Part shown: piece by piece, positions 57,430 through 64,000 of the stretch
Layout: the number at the start of each line of letters is the position of its first letter
How positions within the stretch are numbered: the stretch's first letter is position 1
Assembly: GCF_026723865.1 (NCBI RefSeq)
Contig: NZ_CP113529.1
Coordinates: forward strand, 1,674,001-1,738,000
DNA length: 64,000 bases
From: Mycobacterium sp. Aquia_216
GTDB taxonomy: Bacteria; Actinomycetota; Actinomycetes; Mycobacteriales; Mycobacteriaceae
Reading direction: 5' to 3'
Position numbers and translations under genes: made by a program
The notes under the pieces: model-generated
What the model was told of the DNA's origin: nothing
Seen by the model: the letters and a program-made list of their open reading frames with translations, nothing else
Databases searched by the model: none

Positions 57430-57470
57430 AAGTCGAGTTGCTCAGCGCCGCTGAGCAACTCGACTTTTTT
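57430..57470 (+). terminator. Intrinsic terminator after desA3
   Basis: An 18-base perfect inverted repeat (57430-57447 with 57449-57466) forms a long stem with a tight GC-rich tip, and the strand continues as a T run to 57470. It begins 10 bases after the desA3 stop. Such canonical rho-independent terminators are uncommon in mycobacteria. Confidence 0.9.
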
Positions 57471-57512
57471 GCCGCGAGTAGCTACTGCGAACTCGGGTCA
57501 GGCTAGTTTCCG

Positions 57513-57960
57513 GTGACATTGAGCCGTCATCCAAGAGTCGCCCAGCTGGCCCATGGTCGACGTTGGCGATTCATCGGTTGGCGCTTGCCATATGTGCTGA
57601 AATCTCAGCGATGCCGGTCAGTCACTGCGGAACGCGGCCAAAGCGTATCGACAAGTCGACGAGGACGCCGCCCACGCCGTGACCAACCTAACGCCGCTGT
57701 CGGGGGTGGTCACGCCCGATCCGGTGGATGGGCCGGCAATGCTCGGCGTTGGCGGACCTGGGCCAGACGTCGATCCTACGAGGGACCAGATAATCGATGG
57801 GTTGCATTCTATCGAAGACATAGCGTGGCAACTCGAGCAAGAGGACCAAGGTGCGTCGTTTGCGACTGCTCGCCCTGCTGCCGCCGGCACCGGCGACGGC
57901 GCCCGAGGACGACCGCTTCATGAAGTGGTTGGCGGTCGTGAAATTGATATTCCACGATGA
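57513..57960 (+). pseudogene. Decayed ESX-associated (EspC/WXG100-like) gene
   Basis: A GTG at 57513 opens a short frame reading VTLSRHPRVAQLA, like the start of EspC-type proteins. In another frame, after a TGA at 57598-57600, the segment LSDAGQSLRNAAKAYRQVDE followed by DAAHAV matches the typical C-terminal half of such proteins; the first possible start in that frame (57679) is too late to include it. The coding signal is therefore broken by at least one frameshift. Assignment to the ESX-substrate family is by motif resemblance only. Confidence 0.45.
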
Positions 57961-58178
57961 CCCTCGCCGCCAGGCGCCACACCTGCGGGCCTTCCACGCC
58001 TACGTCGGCCACGCCCAACACGTCGCCAGCAACGAGGCGCACACCGCAGCCGACCCCGTTGAGCAGCGCTGCGCGGTCGCCGACTGGCTTTACTGGAAAC
58101 ACCTTACCGGGCTGTTGGACGCCGCCCTGTCCGTTACTTCTCAAGGCCCGGATGCCGGCGAGGTCTACTCTCGGAAAT
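57851..58178 (+). pseudogene. Unknown protein fragment between the ESX-like remnant and the next gene
   Basis: From GTG 57851 a frame with good codon character encodes about 105 residues (FMKWLAVVKLIFHDDP; HLRAFHAYVGHAQHVASNEA; DWLYWKHLTGLLDAALS). The frame stays open to 58567 but from 58179 overlaps another, clearly coding frame, so the true gene has probably lost its end by frameshift. No family recognised. Confidence 0.3.
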
Positions 58179-58715
58179 ATGCTTGCAGCGTTTGGATTCG
58201 AAACCCTGGGCGTAGTCGTCGGGGACATGTTCTTCGTCGACCCGACCCCGAACGAAGGTCAGGAAACCCCGGAACGGGGAGTCAGGCTGGAACTCCGTGT
58301 TGTCGACCGGGCCGCGCCTCAGGGATCGATTTACGCCGGCATCCCGATCGCCTTCAACCGCCCGGTGTGGCGGGTAGACCTTTTCGGATCCACCGAGAGC
58401 CCGCCGGGGACGCTGGACCGGGCCCATCACCATCCGCGATTCAACGGCTGGGAGCCCGGACGCCGGCACTTCGTCCCCGAGCTGTCCGCCGACCCGGTGG
58501 CCTGGTTGACCGAACAGCTTGCCGATCCGGCCGCTGTGCTGGCCCGCGCGGGTGTCGACGCCGATGAGGTTCCCGAGGCTGACAAGGCCGGACTCGCAGC
58601 GGCAGCGCCGGAGATTGTCGGCGCGGTGAAGCGGATGCTCGACGGCGTGCGGGACGGCGCTCTGGCCCCGGCCCCCGCCGAGCCGGTTGCCGCCGCCCGC
58701 ACCGGCTGGCTCTGA
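58179..58715 (+). CDS. Hypothetical protein
   Basis: This 178-residue predicted soluble protein starts at the ATG at 58179. Codon use is strongly mycobacterial (G or C in most third positions). The N-terminal half (FFVDPTPNEGQETPERGVRL, LELRVVDRAAPQGSIYAG) looks like a beta-rich domain; the C-terminal third is Ala/Asp-rich and helical (ADPAAVLARAGVDADEV), with a low-complexity Pro/Ala end. I recognise no family. It is the intact member of a degraded group downstream of desA3. Confidence 0.65.
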   Translation: MLAAFGFETLGVVVGDMFFVDPTPNEGQETPERGVRLELRVVDRAAPQGSIYAGIPIAFNRPVWRVDLFGSTESPPGTLDRAHHHPRFNGWEPGRRHFVPELSADPVAWLTEQLADPAAVLARAGVDADEVPEADKAGLAAAAPEIVGAVKRMLDGVRDGALAPAPAEPVAAARTGWL

Positions 58716-58744
58716 TCTCGAGGGAGCCGCACCTCCCCGGCGAC

Positions 58745-59248
58745 CTAGCCGCTGGTCACCTTCGCGGCCAGAGCCGCCAGCTTGGCGTCGAGTTCGGTTG
58801 CCGCGCTGAGCAGTTCCGGGTTTGGCTCGACGACCATCAGGGAGGACGGCTTGACGTAGGTCAGGCTGGTGCCCGAGCCTTCGTCGGTGATCAGCACCTC
58901 GACGGGCGCGAAGAGGCCAGCACTCACGTCGTGACGCAACATCGTGATGGCGATCAACGGGTTGCCGAGGATGACGCGCAACACCTTTCGGTTGATGCCG
59001 GCTTTGCCGATCCAGCCGCTATGGTCGAACAAGCCGAACAACATGAAACCGCTTGGCCCGACGTGAGATTGAACCTCCTGCTCATATGAGTCCCAGGTGT
59101 TCGACGTTTTGCCGATGTCGTCGATCGCGACGGGCCGTTCGCCGATGTCGGCCAGCAGCGCGGCGACCAACTCGTCGTAGCTTTTCGGGCTGTCGTAGCG
59201 CACCCGCACGCCGTCGAACCGAGTTTCGTGGGGATCAGACGTGGGCAT
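58745..59248 (-). CDS. DUF302 family protein
   Basis: This 167-residue cytosolic protein starts at the ATG at 59248 ([16 protein letters not shown]). The core [49 protein letters not shown] and [10 protein letters not shown] is the TT1751-like DUF302 fold. No biochemical function is established for the family. It overlaps the upstream small gene by 14 bases and lies downstream of the thiolase gene, so the three are probably one operon. Confidence 0.85.
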   Translation of the reverse strand: MPTSDPHETRFDGVRVRYDSPKSYDELVAALLADIGERPVAIDDIGKTSNTWDSYEQEVQSHVGPSGFMLFGLFDHSGWIGKAGINRKVLRVILGNPLIAITMLRHDVSAGLFAPVEVLITDEGSGTSLTYVKPSSLMVVEPNPELLSAATELDAKLAALAAKVTSG

Positions 59249-59483
59249 GCTCGGCCTCCTCGACCGCGATGCCGGCGAGTTGCACGAGGTGCTCATGCAC
59301 GTACCGGTGGGGCGTGCGATCGACGACCAGGCTGAGTAAGTCAGGTCGACCGTAGTGGCCGACGGAATCCATCAGCACCTTTCGGCCGTCGATCAGCGAC
59401 AAGGCGAGATCGCCGATCACCTCGCCCTCCCGGCTGTACCGCACGGGACTGAGTTGCGCTGCGGCTGACCGGATTTCGGTCAT
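59235..59483 (-). CDS. Small conserved hypothetical protein
   Basis: This 82-residue protein from ATG 59483 is preceded by an AGGA-type site. It contains [20 protein letters not shown], then [20 protein letters not shown] and [17 protein letters not shown]. No domain is recognised. It lies between the thiolase (14-base gap) and the DUF302 gene (14-base overlap), which implies co-expression. Confidence 0.65.
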   Translation of the reverse strand: MTEIRSAAAQLSPVRYSREGEVIGDLALSLIDGRKVLMDSVGHYGRPDLLSLVVDRTPHRYVHEHLVQLAGIAVEEAEHAHV

Positions 59484-59497
59484 TTTCCTGCTCCCTG

Positions 59498-60697
59498 CTA
59501 GTAGAGGCGCTCGATGATCGTGGCGTTGGCCATGCCGCCGCCCTCGCACATGGTCTGCAGGCCGTAGCGACCGCCGCGCTGTTCGAGCGCGTTGACGAGG
59601 GTGGTCATGATGCGGGCACCGCTGGCGCCCAGCGGGTGGCCGATCGCGATCGCGCCGCCGTTCACGTTGGTCTTTGCCAGATCGGCGCCGGTGTCATGAG
59701 CCCAGGCGAGTACGACGGGGGCAAACGCCTCGTTGACCTCGAACAGGTCGATGTCGGCCAGCGTCAGGCCGGCCCGCTGCAGCACTTTTTCGGTCGCCGG
59801 GATGACACCGGTCAGCATGAAGAGTGGGTCGTCGCCCACCACGGTCGTGGTGTGAATGCGAGCCAACGGGCGCAGGCCCAGCTTCTTGGCGACCTCGCTG
59901 GTAGTGATCAGCACCGCGGCGCTGCCGTCCGAGAGCGGTGACGAGTTGCCCGGCGTGATCTCCCAATTGATCTGCGGGAAACGCTCTTTCATCTTGTCGC
60001 TGTAGAACGCCGGCTTGAGCGTGGCCAGCGTCTCCACCGTGGTGGTCGGACGGATGATCTCGTCGGTATACAGCCCGGCGATCGGGATCAGCTCGTTCTC
60101 GAACAATCCATCCTTGGTGGCGCGGGCAGCCTTGTCGTGGCTGCCGGCGGAGAACTCGTCGAGCTGGGTCCGCGAGAAGCCCCACTTCGCGGCGATCAGT
60201 TCGGCGCTAATGCCTTGCGGCACCAAGCCGTCGGGATAGCGGGCGGCCATGCCCTCGCCAAAGGGATCGCTGCCCGGCAAAACCTGGGTGCCCATCGGAA
60301 CGCGGCTCATGGACTCCACGCCCGCCGCGATGACCAGGTCGTAGGCGCCGGCGACAACGCCCTGGGCGGCGAAGCTGATGGCCTGCTGGCTGCTGCCGCA
60401 CTGGCGGTCGATCGTGACGCCCGGAACCGACTCGGGAAAGCCCGCGCCCAGCAGCGCGTTGCGCGCGATGTTGACCGCCTGATCGCCGACCTGGGTGACG
60501 GCGCCGGCGATGACATCGTCGACCTGCGCCGGATCCACGCCGGTGCGAGCAACAAGCTCGCGCAGGCTGTGCGCCAGGAGATCGACGGGCAGCACGTCGT
60601 GCAGCGCGCCGCTGGCCTTCCCTTTGCCGATGGGGGTGCGGACGGCGCCGACGATAACGGCGTCGCGGCCTGGAAAGCGAGCTGATAGACCGGTCAT
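59498..60697 (-). CDS. Thiolase / acetyl-CoA acyltransferase
   Basis: This 399-residue enzyme forms or cleaves 3-ketoacyl-CoA. The nucleophile is Cys100 ([13 protein letters not shown]), the second-motif NEAFAP and the His of [17 protein letters not shown] follow, and the C-terminal Cys lies in [16 protein letters not shown]. All catalytic residues are present. The ATG at 60697 diverges from an HxlR regulator gene. Degradative (FadA-type) and biosynthetic roles cannot be separated from sequence; the two small downstream genes are likely co-transcribed. Confidence 0.9.
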   Translation of the reverse strand: MTGLSARFPGRDAVIVGAVRTPIGKGKASGALHDVLPVDLLAHSLRELVARTGVDPAQVDDVIAGAVTQVGDQAVNIARNALLGAGFPESVPGVTIDRQCGSSQQAISFAAQGVVAGAYDLVIAAGVESMSRVPMGTQVLPGSDPFGEGMAARYPDGLVPQGISAELIAAKWGFSRTQLDEFSAGSHDKAARATKDGLFENELIPIAGLYTDEIIRPTTTVETLATLKPAFYSDKMKERFPQINWEITPGNSSPLSDGSAAVLITTSEVAKKLGLRPLARIHTTTVVGDDPLFMLTGVIPATEKVLQRAGLTLADIDLFEVNEAFAPVVLAWAHDTGADLAKTNVNGGAIAIGHPLGASGARIMTTLVNALEQRGGRYGLQTMCEGGGMANATIIERLY

Positions 60698-60740
60698 GAC
60701 TCCTCCTTGAGTCCGGGGCTGAGTTTGCCCTCATGTACTC

Positions 60741-60760
60741 AGGTAAACATCTAGGTATAC
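60741..60760. promoter_or_regulatory. Candidate HxlR operator between the thiolase and regulator genes
   Basis: Two direct repeats AGGTAAAC (60741-60748) and AGGTATAC (60753-60760), spaced 12 bases apart, lie in an AT-rich patch in the 94-base divergent gap. Autoregulating HxlR proteins bind such promoter repeats. A strong AGGAGGTGATC ribosome site follows for the regulator gene. Confidence 0.45.
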
Positions 60761-60791
60761 TTAAAACAACCCAGACCAGGAGGTGATCTAC

Positions 60792-61265
60792 GTGACACTT
60801 TTGCAAGGTGCGCTGGCCGACCGTGAGGCATGGTCGGCGATCGGCCACTGCCCGATCGAGAAGACGATGGCGGTGGTCGGTACCAAGTCCGCGATGCTCA
60901 TCATGCGCGAGGCGTACTACGGCACCACCCGGTTCGACGACTTCGCCCGCCGGGTCGGCATCACCAAGGCGGCCACGTCGGCGCGCCTGGCCGAGCTGGT
61001 TGACCTTGGGCTCCTGGCTCGCCGGCCCTATCAGGTGCCAAGGCAGCGCAGCCGCGAGGAATACGTGCTGACCGAGGCCGGCACGGACTTCATGCCGGTG
61101 GTCTGGGCGATGTTCGAGTGGGGACGACACCATCTGCCCGGCCGCAACCGGCTGCGGCTGACCCATCTCGGGTGCGGGGCCGAGGCGAGCGTCGAGATTC
61201 GGTGCACCGAGGGCCATCGGGTGCCGCCCGACGAGCTCGGGATGCGGCTGGCTAAGTCTCCCTGA
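60792..61265 (+). CDS. HxlR-family transcriptional regulator
   Basis: This 157-residue winged-helix regulator starts at the GTG at 60792, 8 bases after AGGAGG. HxlR features are CPIEKTMAVVGTKSAMLIMR, TTRFDDFARRVGITKAATSA, RLAELVDLGLLARRPYQ and EYVLTEAG. The C-terminal part has three Cys (HCP, LGCGAE, IRCTEGH), so redox or metal sensing is possible. It diverges from the thiolase gene, its most likely target. Confidence 0.87.
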   Translation: MTLLQGALADREAWSAIGHCPIEKTMAVVGTKSAMLIMREAYYGTTRFDDFARRVGITKAATSARLAELVDLGLLARRPYQVPRQRSREEYVLTEAGTDFMPVVWAMFEWGRHHLPGRNRLRLTHLGCGAEASVEIRCTEGHRVPPDELGMRLAKSP

Positions 61266-62256
61266 GCGCCACCAGCAACCGGCGGGCCGCCTCGACGCGG
61301 CGAACGGCTGGACCGGAGAGCGTGTCCAGCGCGCATTCCGGGTCCGCCGGTGGCCCCATGTGGCCGCAGCCGCGCGGACAATCTTGTATCGCGTCGGCCA
61401 GATCGGCGAAAGCGGACAGTACGTCGTCGGGCCGGATGTGGGCCAACCCGAACGAGCGGATGCCCGGGGTGTCGATCACCCAGCCCGAACCCGGCAGCGA
61501 GGAGCCTGGCGGCTTGCTTAGTGGGACTGCCACCGATTGCGTCGAGGTGTGTCGTCCCCTGCCGATGTCGGTGACCACGCCGACCGCCCGATCTGCCTCG
61601 GGCACAAGGCGATTCACCAATGTCGACTTGCCCACCCCGGAATGTCCGAGCAGCACGGTGATCTTGCCGGGGAGCAACTCGGCCACCGCGAGCAGGGGAT
61701 CGTCGACGCCCGCGGCCACCACCGTCAGGTCTAAGTCGACGAACTGCTCGGCGAACGGTTCCGGTGGGGCGAGGTCGGTCTTGGTCAGGCACAGAATCGG
61801 TGTCAGCCCGCCGGTGTAGGCGGCGATCAGCGTCCGGTCGACCAGCCCGGTGCGGGGCGGCGGATCCGCCAGCGCGACCACGATCAGCAGCTGGTCGGCG
61901 TTCGCGACGACCACCCGCTCGGTGGGATCGGTGTCATCTGCCGTGCGCCGCAACACCGTTCGTCGCGGACCCCGGCGCACGATACGGGCCAGCGTGTCGT
62001 GGCGCCCGGACAGATCGCCAACGATGTCGACGTCGTCGCCGACGACGATCGGCGTGCGGCCCAGCTCGCGCGCGCGCATGGCGATGACCCGGCGATCGGG
62101 GCTGCCACCCAGCACGCAGCCCCAGCGCCCGCGGTCGACGCTGACCACCATGGCGGACTCGGCATCGGCGTGTTCCGGACGGGTCTTGGTGCGGGGCCGC
62201 GTCCCCTTGCCGGAGCGGACCTTGACGTCAGACTCGTCGTAGTCGCCTGGTCTCAA
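61252..62256 (-). CDS. rsgA: Ribosome small-subunit-dependent GTPase A
   Basis: This 334-residue late 30S assembly GTPase has an N-terminal OB fold, a circularly permuted GTPase with G4 LTKTDLAP first, then G1 [16 protein letters not shown] and G3 [11 protein letters not shown], and a C-terminal zinc site [16 protein letters not shown]. The TTG at 62256 overlaps the aroA stop (TTGA) and gives [15 protein letters not shown]; longer upstream frames are out-of-frame aroA. Corresponds to Rv3228. Confidence 0.93.
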   Translation of the reverse strand: MRPGDYDESDVKVRSGKGTRPRTKTRPEHADAESAMVVSVDRGRWGCVLGGSPDRRVIAMRARELGRTPIVVGDDVDIVGDLSGRHDTLARIVRRGPRRTVLRRTADDTDPTERVVVANADQLLIVVALADPPPRTGLVDRTLIAAYTGGLTPILCLTKTDLAPPEPFAEQFVDLDLTVVAAGVDDPLLAVAELLPGKITVLLGHSGVGKSTLVNRLVPEADRAVGVVTDIGRGRHTSTQSVAVPLSKPPGSSLPGSGWVIDTPGIRSFGLAHIRPDDVLSAFADLADAIQDCPRGCGHMGPPADPECALDTLSGPAVRRVEAARRLLVALRET

Positions 62257-63554
62257 CCGCTGCGCTCCGGCTCGCCCAGCATCCGCGCCCACAGCGCCGC
62301 GAACTCCGGCAATGTCTTTGTGGTGGCGTCGATGTCGTCGACCTGGACTCCGGCTACGCGCAGCCCGATGATCGCGCCGGCCATCGCCATCCGATGATCG
62401 GCATACGCGCGCCAAATGCCGGAATGCAGTGGTGTCGAGGTGATTACCAGACCATCGGCCGTCTCCTGGCAGTTGCCGCCCAGGCGGTTGATCTCGGCCC
62501 TCAACGCGGCGAGCCGGTCGGTCTCGTGGCCCCGCAGATGGGCGATGCCACTCAGCCGGGACACCGACCCCTCTGTTGCCAGCGCCGCCAGCGCCGCCAC
62601 CGACGGTGTCAGCTCGCCGACAGCGCGCAGGTCGGTATCAAAGCCTGCGTAGCCGTCCGTCGAGCCCCGCACTTCAAGGTCTGAATCAGTCTGGGTGACA
62701 ACAGCATTCAGCTTGCCGAAGACGTCAAGGATGTCCTTGGCGGGTTGCACACTGGTCGTCGGCCATCCGGTGATGCGTACGCTGCCGCCGGTGACCACGG
62801 CCGCCGCCAGGAACGCAACGGCGTTCGTGAGATCGGGTTCGACGTCCCAGTGCCGGGCAGCGATCGTGCCGGGGTGTACCCGCCAGCGGTTGGGCACCGA
62901 ATCGTCGATGTCGACTCCGGCCTGCCGCAACATCGAGGTCGTCATCGCAATGTGCGGCTGCGACGGTAGCGACTCGCCGGTGTGTTGGACGGTCAGGCCG
63001 TCGCTGAATGACGCACCGGACAACAACAGGCCGGAAACGAATTGCGACGACGCCGATGCGTCGATTGCCACGGTGCCGCCCGCGACCGATCCGCTGCCCC
63101 GCACCCGGAACGGCAGGCTCGCTCCCTCAATCGGGACGCCCAGATCGCGCAGTGCATCCAGCAGTGGTGCGATCGGCCGGGCCCGGGCCTGTTCGTCGCC
63201 GTCGAATACCACCGCCGCGTCGGCCAACGCTGCCAGCGGGGGTACGAATCGCAGCACCGTTCCGGCTAGGCCGCAGTCGACGCGCACGTCGGGGCCGGGG
63301 TCGAGGCGGCCGCTGACCTTCAGTTCGGAACCGTTCCCGTCCACCCGCAACCCCAGCGCAGCGAGCGCGCCGATCATCAGATCGGTGTCGCGGCTGCGCA
63401 GCGCGCCGCCGATGGTCGAGGCACTTTGACCCTGCGCACTCGACAGCCCCGCGAGCACCAGAGCCCGGTTGGTCTGCGATTTCGAGCCCGGCACGGTCAC
63501 GGTCGCGTGCACCGGCGTCGGCGCGACGGGTGCCGTCCAGGGGTTGATGCTCAC
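62253..63554 (-). CDS. aroA: 5-enolpyruvylshikimate-3-phosphate synthase
   Basis: This 433-residue shikimate-pathway enzyme joins PEP and shikimate-3-phosphate. The N-terminal [16 protein letters not shown] and the [21 protein letters not shown] and [15 protein letters not shown] segments are diagnostic. The GTG at 63554 ([11 protein letters not shown]) is chosen; the frame is open further upstream without similarity. It is translationally coupled to rsgA. Corresponds to Rv3227. Confidence 0.95.
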   Translation of the reverse strand: MSINPWTAPVAPTPVHATVTVPGSKSQTNRALVLAGLSSAQGQSASTIGGALRSRDTDLMIGALAALGLRVDGNGSELKVSGRLDPGPDVRVDCGLAGTVLRFVPPLAALADAAVVFDGDEQARARPIAPLLDALRDLGVPIEGASLPFRVRGSGSVAGGTVAIDASASSQFVSGLLLSGASFSDGLTVQHTGESLPSQPHIAMTTSMLRQAGVDIDDSVPNRWRVHPGTIAARHWDVEPDLTNAVAFLAAAVVTGGSVRITGWPTTSVQPAKDILDVFGKLNAVVTQTDSDLEVRGSTDGYAGFDTDLRAVGELTPSVAALAALATEGSVSRLSGIAHLRGHETDRLAALRAEINRLGGNCQETADGLVITSTPLHSGIWRAYADHRMAMAGAIIGLRVAGVQVDDIDATTKTLPEFAALWARMLGEPERSG

Positions 63555-63608
63555 GGCTTCATCCTGCCGTGTCGGTGGGTGTCGTGGGTAACGGGCACCA
63601 TGGAAGAC

Positions 63609-64000
63609 ATGTGTGGAAGGTTTGCGGTCACGACGGATCCGGCCTTGCTCGCCGAGAAGATCAAGGCGATCGACGAAGCCACCGGTACCTCGGAGCGCGC
63701 GGGGGAGCCCAACTACAACGTGGCCCCCACCGCCACGGTCGCGACGGTGGTGTCCCGGCACAGTGAGCCGGACGACGAGCCGACGCGCCGGGTGCGGATG
63801 ATGCGCTGGGGACTGGTTCCGCCGTGGGTCAAGGCCGGTCCCGACGGGGGCCCGGATACCAAGGGCCCGCTGCTGATCAACGCCCGGGCCGACAAGGTGG
63901 CGACCTCGCCGGCTTTCCGCGGTTCGGCCAAGAGTAAGCGCTGCCTGGTGCCGATGGACGGCTGGTACGAATGGCGGCCCAACCCCGAAAATGCCGCCGG
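63609..64000 (+). CDS. SRAP (HMCES/YedK) abasic-site protein, truncated by the window edge
   Basis: The first 130 codons of an SRAP-family protein are present. ATG 63609 makes Cys the second residue (MCGRFAV), required because Cys2 cross-links to abasic DNA after Met removal; the ATG at 63600 would spoil this. Further motifs are [27 protein letters not shown] and [13 protein letters not shown], the last Glu being catalytic. Corresponds to Rv3226c. The end is outside the window. Confidence 0.92.
   Translation, partial: MCGRFAVTTDPALLAEKIKAIDEATGTSERAGEPNYNVAPTATVATVVSRHSEPDDEPTRRVRMMRWGLVPPWVKAGPDGGPDTKGPLLINARADKVATSPAFRGSAKSKRCLVPMDGWYEWRPNPENAA

Overview
This 64 kb window is a high-GC mycobacterial chromosome segment. 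Gene order and protein sequences follow Mycobacterium tuberculosis from about Rv3226c to Rv3271, inverted relative to H37Rv numbering. Markers include mtrA-mtrB-lpqB, secA1, whiB2, fbiA-fbiB, the DNA methylase mamA, rmlD-wbbL-manB, alkB with two rubredoxins, desA3, ppk2 and tgs3. Many GTG and TTG starts and 4-base stop/start overlaps fit this group. It is probably a non-tuberculous species; I cannot name it from sequence alone. H37Rv locus comparisons are from memory.

Positions 1-10200 are metal homeostasis. After a truncated FAD monooxygenase, a Zur-box palindrome precedes a zinc ABC importer (binding protein, ATPase, two permeases) and a Fur-family regulator. A convergent operon with its own Zur-like box encodes a small CREPGCPP-motif protein, a COG0523 GTPase and a WD40 propeller. 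Next comes the P-type exporter pair pacL1-ctpC. This zinc block is the most novel-looking part of the window.

Positions 10300-27000 are mostly envelope and cofactor genes: a LytR-CpsA-Psr ligase, rhamnose and linker genes (rmlD, wbbL), GDP-mannose supply (manB, pmmA, manA), coenzyme F420 synthesis (fbiA, fbiB), mamA and whiB2. Positions 27000-37500 carry an amino acid permease, the alkane hydroxylase operon with its TetR regulator, sahH, tmk and the MtrAB-LpqB two-component module.

Positions 37509-44340 look like an accessory insertion between lpqB and the comF-like gene. They hold an O-methyltransferase, a berberine-bridge-type FAD oxidase, two convergent AraC paralogues, a Crp/Fnr regulator and a nitronate monooxygenase. 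A possible remnant of an older gene lies just downstream.

Positions 44600-64000 return to the conserved backbone: comF-like, hpf, secA1, a KhtTU-type antiporter, tgs3, ppk2, a ferredoxin reductase and desA3 with matching palindromic operators, a strong intrinsic terminator, decayed ESX-like and unknown genes, a thiolase with an HxlR regulator, rsgA, aroA and the start of an SRAP gene. I found no tRNA, rRNA, CRISPR array or transposase.
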